Notes under the pieces: generated by a model
The model's database searches: none
What the model was told of the DNA's origin: nothing
What the model saw: the letters and a program-made list of their open reading frames with translations, nothing else
Shown: positions 36,100-45,224 of the stretch, piece by piece
Layout of the letters: every line of letters begins with the position of its first letter
Position numbering within the stretch: the first letter of the stretch is position 1
NCBI GenBank assembly: GCA_950295325.1
Contig: OX485805.1
Coordinates: forward strand, 51,670,758-51,734,757
Source: Polytrichum commune
Taxonomy: Eukaryota; Streptophyta; Polytrichopsida; Polytrichales; Polytrichaceae
Direction: 5' to 3'
DNA: 64,000 bases
Position numbers and translations under genes: made by a program

Positions 36100-36320
36100 A
36101 GGAGAGAGGGAGGCGGCCAGCCTCCCTCTGTTGCTGGCCCCTGGTGTGCAGAACCGCGGCGGCTAGCGGCGGCAGTGTGCGTCAAATCGTGGCGTCTGGC
36201 GGCGGCAGTCTGCGTCAGACCGCGGCGGCAGTCTGTGGCGTCTGGCTGCGACAGTCTGCGGCGTCTGGCTACGACATTTTGCGGCGGCTGGCTGCGTCAG
36301 TCTGCAGGCTGCCATTCCAG
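36100..36320 (+). repeat. GC-rich degenerate tandem repeats in retrotransposon leader
   Basis: Repeating variants of GGCGTCTGGCTGCGACAGTC and GCGGCGGCAGTCTGCG in an otherwise AT-rich 1.5-kb leader between the primer site and ORF1. The stretch may form strong RNA structure; no coding role seen. Confidence 0.65.
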
Positions 36321-37268
36321 CAGAGATTGGAGAGGTTTGTGGGCGTAATCAGTTGATTTCCAAGTGCTTGCAAGTCCAACCGGTTGTGTATTTTGTTTTT
36401 TTTGTTTTTGTTTTTGTTTTTTTTTTAATTAATCAATGCGTTAATGAATTAAAACCGGACTTAATTTAATTTAATTTAATTTAATAATTTAAACCGGATT
36501 TTTTATTTTAATTATTTTAATTAATTAATTAATGTTTTCTTTCAACTTCTTATTTTTCTTTTCTCTCTAAGAGGTTAATTTCTTATTTTCATTAATCAAG
36601 AACACAAGATGAACCCCAAACTTCTTATGAAATATTAAGGTAATTTCATTTGGGGGATTGTTTAAGGATTGCCAAGGGATTTCCACAAGAATGTTGTGGC
36701 ATGTGGAATCATCGTTCGACCTATGTTGAGGTCGAATTGTGTTCATGAACATAGGTTCCACAAGTTTCCTTATGCATTGAATTTTGGGTTGTAATGGAAG
36801 AATAGGATATGTGCATTTCCTTTTCCAAAGCAACAGGGGCTTTTCGTTTTGACCACCGACTGCAGCCGGTGCCAGTTGGTTGCGGTCGTTTTCGATTTCT
36901 GCTTAAGTGTTGTTTTGGGGAAGAGGATCCAGTGCTGTTCTTGCATTGTTCCTTGTATTTTGTTGTGGTACCTTCCCCCGTGGCGGGCTGTTGTGTTGGA
37001 GTATTCCAACATTGCCCCATTTTGTGTAGTCCTAGATTGTGATAGGGTACTGTGGAGGTGAGGTCGGATTAATGACCGACGGGACCTTTGTTTGTGCACC
37101 AAGTGGGCGGTGCTTGTTTTCACTTGTGGTGAGGCTGGGTTAATGACCAGCAGACCATAAGTTTTGGTGGTGGTTGCAGGTGCAGGTTGCCTTTGACCCT
37201 TTTTCTCTTTGTAACTGAATACTAATTCATTTGGGTTGTTGATTCGGTGACCATCCCATTGTGGGTTT

Positions 37269-40200
37269 ATGGTTACAACTCGTACTCAACATTATCGTTC
37301 TCCGTCCCCAGGAGCATCGGAAGGTCATCCCTCGGACCTCTCGGACGTGGAACCAGTGGTAGCACCCAACGAGGCTTTTCAGCCTACTTCGGCGTGGGGG
37401 ACTATCACTCGGTCTCACGTCCTGTGGGTGGGAACCTTTGACGATATGGAGGAGGAGACTAGGGGAGGGATACGGGACCGGTTTTCCGGTCGAGTAGGGA
37501 CCATTTCTCTGCAAGACTGGAAAATCCGGTTTCGTACGTGGATGCGAGAGAAACGCCAACGCAATACCAATTTTAACGATTGGTATGCGTTCGAGCTTTT
37601 GCCTCAACATTTGGAGCATGAAGCTCTCCAAACTTATGAGCAGTGGACGGACACTCATTGGATGGAACTGCGCCAGGTCGAGCGGTACTGGGAGACTCGG
37701 GTTGAGTTGGTATCTGCATTGAAGGAAGGCGCAGCTTCCAGTTTCATGGCCGTCCCTGAGGTTAAGACGGAGGTACAGGAGGGAGTATACGAAGTGGATG
37801 TGGAGGGAGCTTTTCCTATCAATCCCACGGCTCAGGGCCAAGCTCCCGCAACGGCGAGTACCTCGAGCCCCATTCTTCCACTGTCACGTTATGCCCAGGC
37901 TACCCAGGCGGCATTAGCTTCTTTAGGAGCTCCGCCGGGTTTTGATCCTCTACAAGAATTCCAACTCCATTTGGAGGCGGAATATGGAGGCTTCCGCCGC
38001 GATCAAATGCAGCGTATCCAGGACTTTCGACGGGAGAAAGATGACACGCCTCGTACCATGTACACGAGGTTGGCGAGGTTTGCTAGGGAATCTGGAGGTG
38101 TTTTCGCCGAGAGCCAGTTGGTAAAGGTGTTTTTGTCAAAGCTTGACAAACGCCTCATTGACTTAGCTTTACCCAGGATCATCATGGATCATGGTGGCCG
38201 AGCGACACTTGCGGAAGCTTTCACCATTGTTGAGCAGTGTGATCGTGCCTTGTGTCAGCACGACGCCACTGACTTGGTGTCCATGCTAGTGGATTCTAGC
38301 AAATCCCGGAAGGTTCCAGTTGCGGCTGCGGGGTTGGCAGAGGCAGAGGTGGACAAGATCTTGCATTGTTGGTCTTGTGGACAGGCGGGCCATGCTAAGA
38401 AGGATTGTCCTTCGAAGCATAGGCAAGCCCAGAACGTCACTACTCCGAAGCGGAAACCATTTGTTCCCGCTAAGGGCTCGACGAAGGGGACGGGTAATCA
38501 GTTACCCAAACAGTTGAAGTGTTCTCATTGTGGGCGGAACAATCACGCGGTGGAGAACTGCTTCGCTCTCCATCCTGAGAAACGTCCTTCTTCCGACCGG
38601 GAGAAGACGTTGGAGGCGAAGATTGGAGCCATGGAGGAGAGGTTCAAAAGCTTGGCGTCATCCGGCCAAATTTTGGCCTCACCGTCTTCTTCCGCAGCTC
38701 AGGCTAGTTCTTCCACTCCGGATTACTATATGTTCGGAGCCTCGGGCGAGGTGGTGAGTTCTGCCGCTATGACACGTGCTCAAACCGTGTCACGAGCCAC
38801 GCCTTCGACCACAGGAGAGTCTGTGGACAGCTTACGAGCTCGGCACAATAGTCCCGCGGATCAGATTGGTCAGGCACGCCTTCCATTGTCTTTTGGATTG
38901 GCTGATGCTGCCCAATCTGTCAGTGGTCGCAATTCGAGCTTGGAGGCTTCGAGTCCGTCGACCGACGTGGTGCACACTTTGGCATCCAAAGTGTTGCACA
39001 CGCCTTTGTTCACAGCAATGGATTGGTCGTCATCCGATATCCAACCAGCTAAGGTTTTTTACCTAGCAGGTAGGATATTGGAGGGGAAGGCAACCCCGTC
39101 TTCTCTTACTGTGGCTCAAGCAACCGCAGACCTTCCTACCACGGAGGATCCTGAGGAAGCCGCCAAACGGCGAGCGAGGCTTGCGAAGGAGGCCATTGCG
39201 TCTTTTGACGCACACACCTTGGATGGCCAGGAGCCAACCACATCTTATCATTCACCAGCCTCTGCAGGCGCAGCTTATCTATCCGATGTAGCTGCTCGAC
39301 CTGCTCGCGAGCGTCAAGGCATTCGACCTGGCGTTGTACGGATGGTGAATGATACCGGCATTTTGGTGGTCAGTCGCACTGGGAGCAATGTTACTCAGGT
39401 TTCTCCCCGTTGTGTGATGATGGATTCAGGGGCACAGCCAGTTATGATCGGCAAGAGGCTTGCCCAAGAGTTGGGGTTGACGGCCGAGGATTTGGCTCCC
39501 TGTCCATTCACCATTGTCACATCCATTGGTCACGTGGAGCGGGCCACGGGATATACTCGGGAGCCATTACAGCTTAGCTTCCGAGTGAAGCCTGGAGATT
39601 CATCCGCACCTCTTCTTCTTAGGTGTGCGGTGACGGATGCGACCAACTATGACATTTTAGTTGGTCAGCAAGCACTTTATCCTCTTGGTTTTGGTTTGGA
39701 CAACTGGACTGAAGAGGCGTGGATCCGACCAGGTTGGTCGGTTGGGGATGGCCGCAGGGAACTTATTCCCGTGGCTTTCGCGGCAGCCGCAACCATAGCA
39801 CCATTATCTATGGTTTTTGGATGTGGTGCTATGGTGGACACATTGCCTTATGGTTCCGCATTGTTGGATGAGTCATTGGCGTTCATGGGGAGTACAGACG
39901 ATCCACGGGATATGGCACCTAAGGGTGCATTGGTGCGCCATCCCAAGGATCCCCTTCCTCCTTGGCGTGATTCCGCCGAGCTATTTCGGAGGTGCGAGAA
40001 TATTGTTCACTCTCTCACTCCTAGGACACCGGTCATACCGGGTGTCCTCTCGGCATTGGCACATTCCATTTTATGGCAGCCGCCAGACGCGGGAATTACT
40101 TTGGTGGAACTGTTTGGGGGCATCGGCACAGGCTTAGCGGCCGTATTGGAGGCTGGCCTCACGGTTAGACGATATGTCTATGTGGACAACTCTCAAGTGT

Positions 40201-41333
40201 CCACCCGTGTGGCTCGTCATCATCTTCACCAATTGATGGTATTGTACCCCCAGCAGTTACCTCCAACTGCCATTCGTGGGTGTTTTTCACGTCTCCCTCG
40301 TGATGTCACACTCATCAGTGAGGCCGATTTACGACATTTGGGTCCAGTGGATATGGTGATTGCGGGATGGCCATGCCAGGGCCATTCACGTGCTGGAGCA
40401 GGCGGAGGACTAGAGGATACCAGGTCTAGTCTATTTTGGGACCTCATTCGTCTCATGCAGTGGTGGTATTCCCACCAATTTTCCCCTCTAGCATATATTT
40501 TCGAGAATGTACCTATGTTCGGAGACTCCCGGGCCAAGGTGGTGGAAGGCGATCATTATGTTCGTCAACACCTTGGAGATCCCATTTTTGTAGATGCTGC
40601 GAGCATTGGTTCTTATGCCCACCGGCCTCGGTGGATTTGGACCAACCTCACACCATCATCTACATTAGCTGCAGCATTTTCTGCAGTGCCTCCACCTTTT
40701 GATCAAAAGGTGGACAACATCTTGGATCCAAACCGGACTTCTTTGCCGGTTGTCCGAGATGATTTACCCCCATTGGCATTGGTCAACAAAGTGGGGGCAC
40801 CACAGCGGGCTTTTCCCACATTCATGACGTTTCCACAGTCATTTGCTTTCCGCGATCAGGGGCCAGGTATGGTGTGGGATGCTCACACCAAAACCCACAC
40901 CGAACCATTGGCAGATGAACGGGAGCGTGCAATGGGATTTCGCACTGGCACCACCGCAGCTTCTGGCCTTTCTGAAGGCCAACGACGCTTCGTATTGGGC
41001 CAAGCCATGGATCTTCATACTATGGTGTGGACTGTTGGTTTATGTCTTTCATGGCAAAGACATTGTGGTGACCAGTGGTTGCCTCTGGGGGCAGAGAACT
41101 CTGGTCAAGGGGCACAACGGTCCACATCCATTGAGGAGGGAATTCATGCCATGGTTGGAGAAGCCGAACAAACTTCTCAATTCGAGCAGCATGTAATGGA
41201 GGAGCTTCGAGCTCAACATTTTTACACTGCTTCGGCTTCTTCGCCTCTGGTGGTGGCTTCATCATCACATATTGGTGGTGATGAAGAAATGCCAGACTCT
41301 AGTGCTAGCACTGAGACTGGGGGGCATGGTTAA
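37269..41333 (+). CDS. Retrotransposon ORF1: Gag, aspartic protease and DNMT3-like C5 cytosine methyltransferase
   Basis: 1354 residues. Residues about 60-360 are Gag, with a Retrotrans_gag-like helical part around 235-330. Two CCHC zinc knuckles follow: CWSCGQAGHAKKDC (367-380) and CSHCGRNNHAVENC (418-431). The retroviral-type protease has the active site DSGAQ at Asp719. Residues about 945-1275 are a complete-looking C5 methyltransferase: motif I ELFGGIGTG (947-955), motif IV with catalytic Cys1036 in GWPCQGHS, motif VI FENVP (Glu1079), a motif VIII-like AHRPRWIWTNL, and the late motifs ERERAMGF (from 1219) and RRFVLGQAMD. The late part follows DNMT3/DRM order, while PCQGHS resembles DNMT1 and bacterial enzymes. 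The expected reaction is transfer of methyl from AdoMet to cytosine C5. All catalytic residues are present. The stop is TAA at 41331-41333. Confidence 0.95.
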   Translation: MVTTRTQHYRSPSPGASEGHPSDLSDVEPVVAPNEAFQPTSAWGTITRSHVLWVGTFDDMEEETRGGIRDRFSGRVGTISLQDWKIRFRTWMREKRQRNTNFNDWYAFELLPQHLEHEALQTYEQWTDTHWMELRQVERYWETRVELVSALKEGAASSFMAVPEVKTEVQEGVYEVDVEGAFPINPTAQGQAPATASTSSPILPLSRYAQATQAALASLGAPPGFDPLQEFQLHLEAEYGGFRRDQMQRIQDFRREKDDTPRTMYTRLARFARESGGVFAESQLVKVFLSKLDKRLIDLALPRIIMDHGGRATLAEAFTIVEQCDRALCQHDATDLVSMLVDSSKSRKVPVAAAGLAEAEVDKILHCWSCGQAGHAKKDCPSKHRQAQNVTTPKRKPFVPAKGSTKGTGNQLPKQLKCSHCGRNNHAVENCFALHPEKRPSSDREKTLEAKIGAMEERFKSLASSGQILASPSSSAAQASSSTPDYYMFGASGEVVSSAAMTRAQTVSRATPSTTGESVDSLRARHNSPADQIGQARLPLSFGLADAAQSVSGRNSSLEASSPSTDVVHTLASKVLHTPLFTAMDWSSSDIQPAKVFYLAGRILEGKATPSSLTVAQATADLPTTEDPEEAAKRRARLAKEAIASFDAHTLDGQEPTTSYHSPASAGAAYLSDVAARPARERQGIRPGVVRMVNDTGILVVSRTGSNVTQVSPRCVMMDSGAQPVMIGKRLAQELGLTAEDLAPCPFTIVTSIGHVERATGYTREPLQLSFRVKPGDSSAPLLLRCAVTDATNYDILVGQQALYPLGFGLDNWTEEAWIRPGWSVGDGRRELIPVAFAAAATIAPLSMVFGCGAMVDTLPYGSALLDESLAFMGSTDDPRDMAPKGALVRHPKDPLPPWRDSAELFRRCENIVHSLTPRTPVIPGVLSALAHSILWQPPDAGITLVELFGGIGTGLAAVLEAGLTVRRYVYVDNSQVSTRVARHHLHQLMVLYPQQLPPTAIRGCFSRLPRDVTLISEADLRHLGPVDMVIAGWPCQGHSRAGAGGGLEDTRSSLFWDLIRLMQWWYSHQFSPLAYIFENVPMFGDSRAKVVEGDHYVRQHLGDPIFVDAASIGSYAHRPRWIWTNLTPSSTLAAAFSAVPPPFDQKVDNILDPNRTSLPVVRDDLPPLALVNKVGAPQRAFPTFMTFPQSFAFRDQGPGMVWDAHTKTHTEPLADERERAMGFRTGTTAASGLSEGQRRFVLGQAMDLHTMVWTVGLCLSWQRHCGDQWLPLGAENSGQGAQRSTSIEEGIHAMVGEAEQTSQFEQHVMEELRAQHFYTASASSPLVVASSSHIGGDEEMPDSSASTETGGHG

Positions 41334-41352
41334 TGCTCCCTCCTCTCATTAG
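41330..41352 (+). promoter_or_regulatory. Candidate 3' splice site at the ORF1/ORF2 junction
   Basis: GTTAATG (possible branch site, overlapping the ORF1 stop) is followed by the pyrimidine tract TGCTCCCTCCTCTCATTAG ending in AG at 41352. The open frame of ORF2 begins exactly at 41353, in phase 0. The donor was not identified, so splicing is an inference. Confidence 0.4.
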
Positions 41353-44300
41353 CAATTAGAGTCTGTGCCAGCATCAGGTAGTTCTCCTTTGGTGGAGAGG
41401 GAGACTACAGAGTTTGATGATTGGCCACTTGAATTAGGCCCTCGTCTTACTGGTGCTGAGGCACGTAAGGTACGAGCATTTATTCGCTCGTACCGTAGAT
41501 GTTTTGCTTTTAGCCTTCAGGATCTTGAAGGTTATAAAGGAAAACCCATCCACATTCAGTTGGAGGACGACCATCCCATTTTTCGGAGACCTTACAGGCT
41601 CAGTGTTTCCGAGCGGATTGGCGTTCAGGCTCGTTGCCGAGAGCTCTTGGCAGCAGGGCTAATCGAACTTTCCAACGGGGAGTATGCTTGTGCTACGGTT
41701 ATGCCATCGAAGAAGGATATCTTTGGCAATTGGACGGAGAAGCGGATGTGTGGGGATTACCGTCCAGTTAATCGGAAGACCAAGTCGGATCGGTATCCCA
41801 TGCCAATCCCGGAGGAGTTGTTCGATGCAATCGGATTTTCTCGGGTCTTCAGCACTTTGGACTTGAGATCCGGATATCACCAACTTCCATTACTTACGGG
41901 AGATCGGGTGAAGACCGCATTTTGGGGAGTTGATCAAGATGGGAAAGATCAACTTTATCATTGGAAGTTTCTTCCATTTGGCCTGAAGAATGCACCCGCT
42001 GAGTTTCAGCGGGTGATGGATCAGGTTCTCTCTGGCTTGCCCTTTGCTCGGTGTTACATAGACGATGTGATCATCTTCAGTACAACACCACAGGAGCATG
42101 TGAGGCATCTGCAAGCCGTTTTTGAACGGTTGCAGCGGTGGGGATTGCGCTTGCACCACGGCAAGTGCAAGTTTTTCCATGACCGGTTGGCATATTTGGG
42201 ACATATGATTGTTCCAGGAGGTCTTGGGGTACAACAAGCTAAGGTGGACGCATTGCAGAAGATTCCGGCACCGGTAGATGTGCCGAGACTTCGTGCTTTC
42301 TTGGGCTTGGCGAATTACTATCGGCGATTCGTCAAAAACTTTAGTTTGATTGCCAAGCCGCTCACCATTCTCACGAGCAAGGACCAACCTTGGTCTTGGG
42401 GTCGTGAGCAGCAACAGGCATTTGAGACATTGAAGCAGAAACTGGGTACGGCTCCAGTGCTTCGACGTCCAGATGTCTCCAAATCTTTCCAGTTGCATAC
42501 AGATTGGAGTTCATTGGGTTTGGGAGCAGTTCTTACTCAGAAAGATGACGTTGGCCGGGAGTATGTTGTTGCTTACGCGTCGCGAAGCAACAACACGGCG
42601 GAGGCAAATTATTCGTCCTATGAGGGAGAAGCATTGGCGGCGGTTTGGGCTATTGCCCATTTCCGGCCATATCTTTATGGTCAACACTTTACTTTGGTGA
42701 CTGACCATCAGCCGTTACGGTGGCTCATGGAGTCGGATAAGCTTACTGGCAAGCTTGCCAGGTGGGCTTTGTTGCTCCAGGAGTATGACTTTGAGGTGGT
42801 ACACCGTGCTGGGATTACCAACATGGATGCAGATGGACTCTCACGCAATCCAAGTCCTTCGGATGAGGACTTGACCGGGGCCAGGTGGCATGGAGATTGT
42901 GATCGAGAGGCGGTTCCAGGTTGGCACGCGGCTGCCTACCTCACTTTATTTTCTGGTTCATCTGTTGAGATTCCGATACAGGGCTCGGATGATGAGACTG
43001 ATCGGCCTCAAGCTATTGCGGATATATGGGAGGATCTTCCCGTATTGCATAAGCTTCAACATGGTACCTTTCCTTTGTCTATTTCGGCAATGGAAAAAGA
43101 TAGGATTGGACATCGAATAACAAGGTTCCGTTGGGAGAACGGTTTGTTATTTCGATTGTGGCCGGATGGGACAAGGCGTATTGTTCCTAGGCCGGATCAG
43201 AGGGCCTCCTTGGTGCGACAAGTGCACGAGGAACTTGGCCATTTTGGCATACGCAGGACACATTCGATGTTGCGTGGCCAATATTGGTGGACTGGCATGT
43301 ATCAGCAGGTGGCTGCATATGTCGGGAGGTGTGAAGTTTGTGACCGGGTCAGGTCTAGCTTTAACACCTTATCACCTCAGTTACAGCCCTTACCTATCAT
43401 GGGATTAGGCTACCGTTGGTCGCTGGACTTTGCAGGGCCGTTGGTGGTTACACCACGTGGAGCAAAGTACGTTTTGGTGATGGTCGAGCATTTTAGCAAG
43501 TGGATTGAGCTTGTTGCTCTACCCCAGAACTCTGCAGAGTTGGCCGCGGCCGCCTTTTTGGATCGTGTGTTAGCACGTTTTGGAGCACCAGCTGAGGTGT
43601 TGACGGACCAAGGGAGGGAGTTCCTTGGTGCTTTTGAGGAGTTGTGCACTAAAGCTCTCATAGATCACCGCACCACCTCTCGGGATCATCCGGAGGCAGA
43701 TGGCTTGGCTGAACGGGTTGTTCAGACAACCAAGCGTGGCTTGAGGAAGTATGGATTACTTCGGGGAAGCCACCGGGATTGGGACCTTATGTTGCTATGG
43801 ATTGCTATGGGCTATCGATTTAGTAGGCAGGCCTCTTTGGCATCCTACAGCCCGTATCAATTATTGTATGGACGTGAGCCTATACTCCCGAGTTCTATTC
43901 GGGAAAAACTAGCTCCTGTTGTGAACTTGGATGACCCAGACCTTTGGGCAGAGTGTTTGCAGGAGCGGGCTCAATTCTTCCAGAGGGCCATGCCTATGGC
44001 CATGGAGAATTTGTCCATTGCTCAGCACCGTGACACATTGCGTTATGCACGCATTCGTAGTGGTGCTTACCGGCCTCAGTTGCGGAGATTTCGGCAACGG
44101 GATTATGTTTATCTTCAACGTGAGGCGCCTACGACATTGGATGTCAGGGCGGGGCGCACTATCCTTCGGGTGAAGGAGGTGTTGCCAAGTGGTTTGTTGT
44201 TGTTGGAAGGCAAGGATGGCAGGGAATGTCGCGAGCATTCCAAAAACTGTGCCCCATGTCATCTACCTATTGAGGGTACAGTTCATCCTGAACTGGCCGT

Positions 44301-44499
44301 CGTACCAGAGGGTCTTCCATGTTTTGTGTGTGGAGACAAGAAGGGAGCAGCTACTATGCTCTTGTGTGATCAGTGTCAACGCGGTTGGCACATGGCATGC
44401 TTGCGGCCACCCTTGACTTCTCTACCATCTGGACAGTGGAGTTGTCCTCGCTGTCGAGGATCTTCGGTACTTGGTGCTTCCACCAATCGTACTCAATGA
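41353..44499 (+). CDS. Retrotransposon ORF2: reverse transcriptase, RNase H, integrase and PHD finger
   Basis: Open from 41353 to TGA at 44497-44499; numbering here is from the GTG codon at 41365. Reverse transcriptase carries the catalytic YIDD at 231-234. RNase H begins at LHTDWSS (Asp380) with DHQPLRW and NMDADGLSR further on. Integrase has an HHCC finger (His621, His626, Cys656, Cys659) and a D,D-35-E triad (Asp688, Asp748, Glu783), then a C-terminal GPY-like segment. Residues 986-1030 form a PHD finger with Cys4-His-Cys3 spacing (Cys986, 989, 1001, 1004, His1009, Cys1012, 1027, 1030) and Trp1025 before the last pair. PHD fingers commonly bind histone H3 tails, so it may guide integration, as chromodomains do in chromoviruses. 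There is no early in-frame ATG; the frame is +1 relative to ORF1 and does not overlap it. Confidence 0.95.
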   Translation, partial: QLESVPASGSSPLVERETTEFDDWPLELGPRLTGAEARKVRAFIRSYRRCFAFSLQDLEGYKGKPIHIQLEDDHPIFRRPYRLSVSERIGVQARCRELLAAGLIELSNGEYACATVMPSKKDIFGNWTEKRMCGDYRPVNRKTKSDRYPMPIPEELFDAIGFSRVFSTLDLRSGYHQLPLLTGDRVKTAFWGVDQDGKDQLYHWKFLPFGLKNAPAEFQRVMDQVLSGLPFARCYIDDVIIFSTTPQEHVRHLQAVFERLQRWGLRLHHGKCKFFHDRLAYLGHMIVPGGLGVQQAKVDALQKIPAPVDVPRLRAFLGLANYYRRFVKNFSLIAKPLTILTSKDQPWSWGREQQQAFETLKQKLGTAPVLRRPDVSKSFQLHTDWSSLGLGAVLTQKDDVGREYVVAYASRSNNTAEANYSSYEGEALAAVWAIAHFRPYLYGQHFTLVTDHQPLRWLMESDKLTGKLARWALLLQEYDFEVVHRAGITNMDADGLSRNPSPSDEDLTGARWHGDCDREAVPGWHAAAYLTLFSGSSVEIPIQGSDDETDRPQAIADIWEDLPVLHKLQHGTFPLSISAMEKDRIGHRITRFRWENGLLFRLWPDGTRRIVPRPDQRASLVRQVHEELGHFGIRRTHSMLRGQYWWTGMYQQVAAYVGRCEVCDRVRSSFNTLSPQLQPLPIMGLGYRWSLDFAGPLVVTPRGAKYVLVMVEHFSKWIELVALPQNSAELAAAAFLDRVLARFGAPAEVLTDQGREFLGAFEELCTKALIDHRTTSRDHPEADGLAERVVQTTKRGLRKYGLLRGSHRDWDLMLLWIAMGYRFSRQASLASYSPYQLLYGREPILPSSIREKLAPVVNLDDPDLWAECLQERAQFFQRAMPMAMENLSIAQHRDTLRYARIRSGAYRPQLRRFRQRDYVYLQREAPTTLDVRAGRTILRVKEVLPSGLLLLEGKDGRECREHSKNCAPCHLPIEGTVHPELAVVPEGLPCFVCGDKKGAATMLLCDQCQRGWHMACLRPPLTSLPSGQWSCPRCRGSSVLGASTNRTQ

Positions 44500-44771
44500 T
44501 CCTGTGTGGTTTTCATCATCTTGTGCTTGTCCAAATGGAAAATGAAGAGTTATGGCTTAGAGACGCAATCGACATGAGGCGCTGGATTTAATTCTTTGGG
44601 ATCTGATGGCCAAACATCAGAGGCGATTAAGGATGGGGCTCACCTTGCACCCAGCCTACAGTTCCTTGGAATAACGTTTACCACACTAGTTAGTTGCGGA
44701 GCAATCTTTCATGATCCATGCCCTTTAGATTGGCATTGGTCCTAGCTGCTTGGCGGGACTCCATAGTCAGC

Positions 44772-44783
44772 TGAGGGGGGGCA
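44772..44783 (+). promoter_or_regulatory. Polypurine tract
   Basis: TGAGGGGGGGCA lies immediately before TGTCGAGG, the position of the plus-strand primer in LTR elements. It marks the start of the 3' repeat structure at 44784. Confidence 0.8.
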
Positions 44784-44889
44784 TGTCGAGGTGTGTTGTT
44801 TATGTGTGACTTTGCTATGTTTTAGTTTTGTTTGTTAGTGGTGGTTGGTACTCGAGCTGCAGTGACACACGATCGCTATTTACACGACA
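44784..44889 (+). repeat. 106-bp unit A, first copy, between polypurine tract and 3' LTR
   Basis: Begins TGTCGAGG and ends CACGACA, so it has LTR-like TGTCG...CGACA ends. Identical to 45225-45330. It joins the 3' LTR copy through GC, making the palindrome GACAGCTGTC at 44886-44895. It is absent from the 5' end of the element. Confidence 0.9.
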
Positions 44890-44891
44890 GC

Positions 44892-45224
44892 TGTCACGGT
44901 ATGCGGCGTCGAAAGCCGCACCATATCCGTTGGGTTTCATCCATCTAGATTTGGATAGATGAATCTAGATGTGGAGAGGAAGGCTCCTAAGTGAGGAGCC
45001 TCCTCCTTGGCTTGGTATTCTTGCCAAGTCAAGTCTTGTGAGTTAGTGTGTGGAGAGAGCTTGTGTGAGGTGTAGATTGCATGATTTTGCAATAAATCTT
45101 GAGTTCTTCTTCCCCTACTTACACTCTTGGATTCTCCCTTGGTGGAGTGAGAGATAGCTTGACTAATTTGTGTGCATTTGAAGAGATTTAGAGCTATTAT
45201 GAGTGTTCTACTATCTTCCTTCTC
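44892..45224 (+). repeat. 3' LTR copy (333 bp)
   Basis: Same length as the 5' LTR with one base difference. It is bracketed by the two 106-bp units instead of lying at the element edge. Confidence 0.9.

Noticed and set aside
36120-36356. Ala/Arg-rich ORFs of 70 and 142 codons in the retrotransposon leader
   Set aside because: They are read from GC-rich degenerate tandem repeats in two frames at once; no start context or domain supports them.
35784-37268. A tRNA-type primer-binding site further inside the leader, implying a long 5' LTR
   Set aside because: No TGG-initial match to usual plant primer tRNAs was seen, and similarity to the 3' LTR ends exactly at 35770.
37227-37841. Minus-strand ORF of 204 codons opposite the start of Gag
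   Set aside because: It is a shadow of the retrotransposon coding sequence without domain content.
41890-42498. Minus-strand ORF of 202 codons opposite reverse transcriptase
   Set aside because: It lies wholly opposite the conserved RT frame and has no recognisable feature.
44886-44895. GACAGCTGTC as a protein-binding operator
   Set aside because: It is explained by the junction of two element ends with inverted termini.
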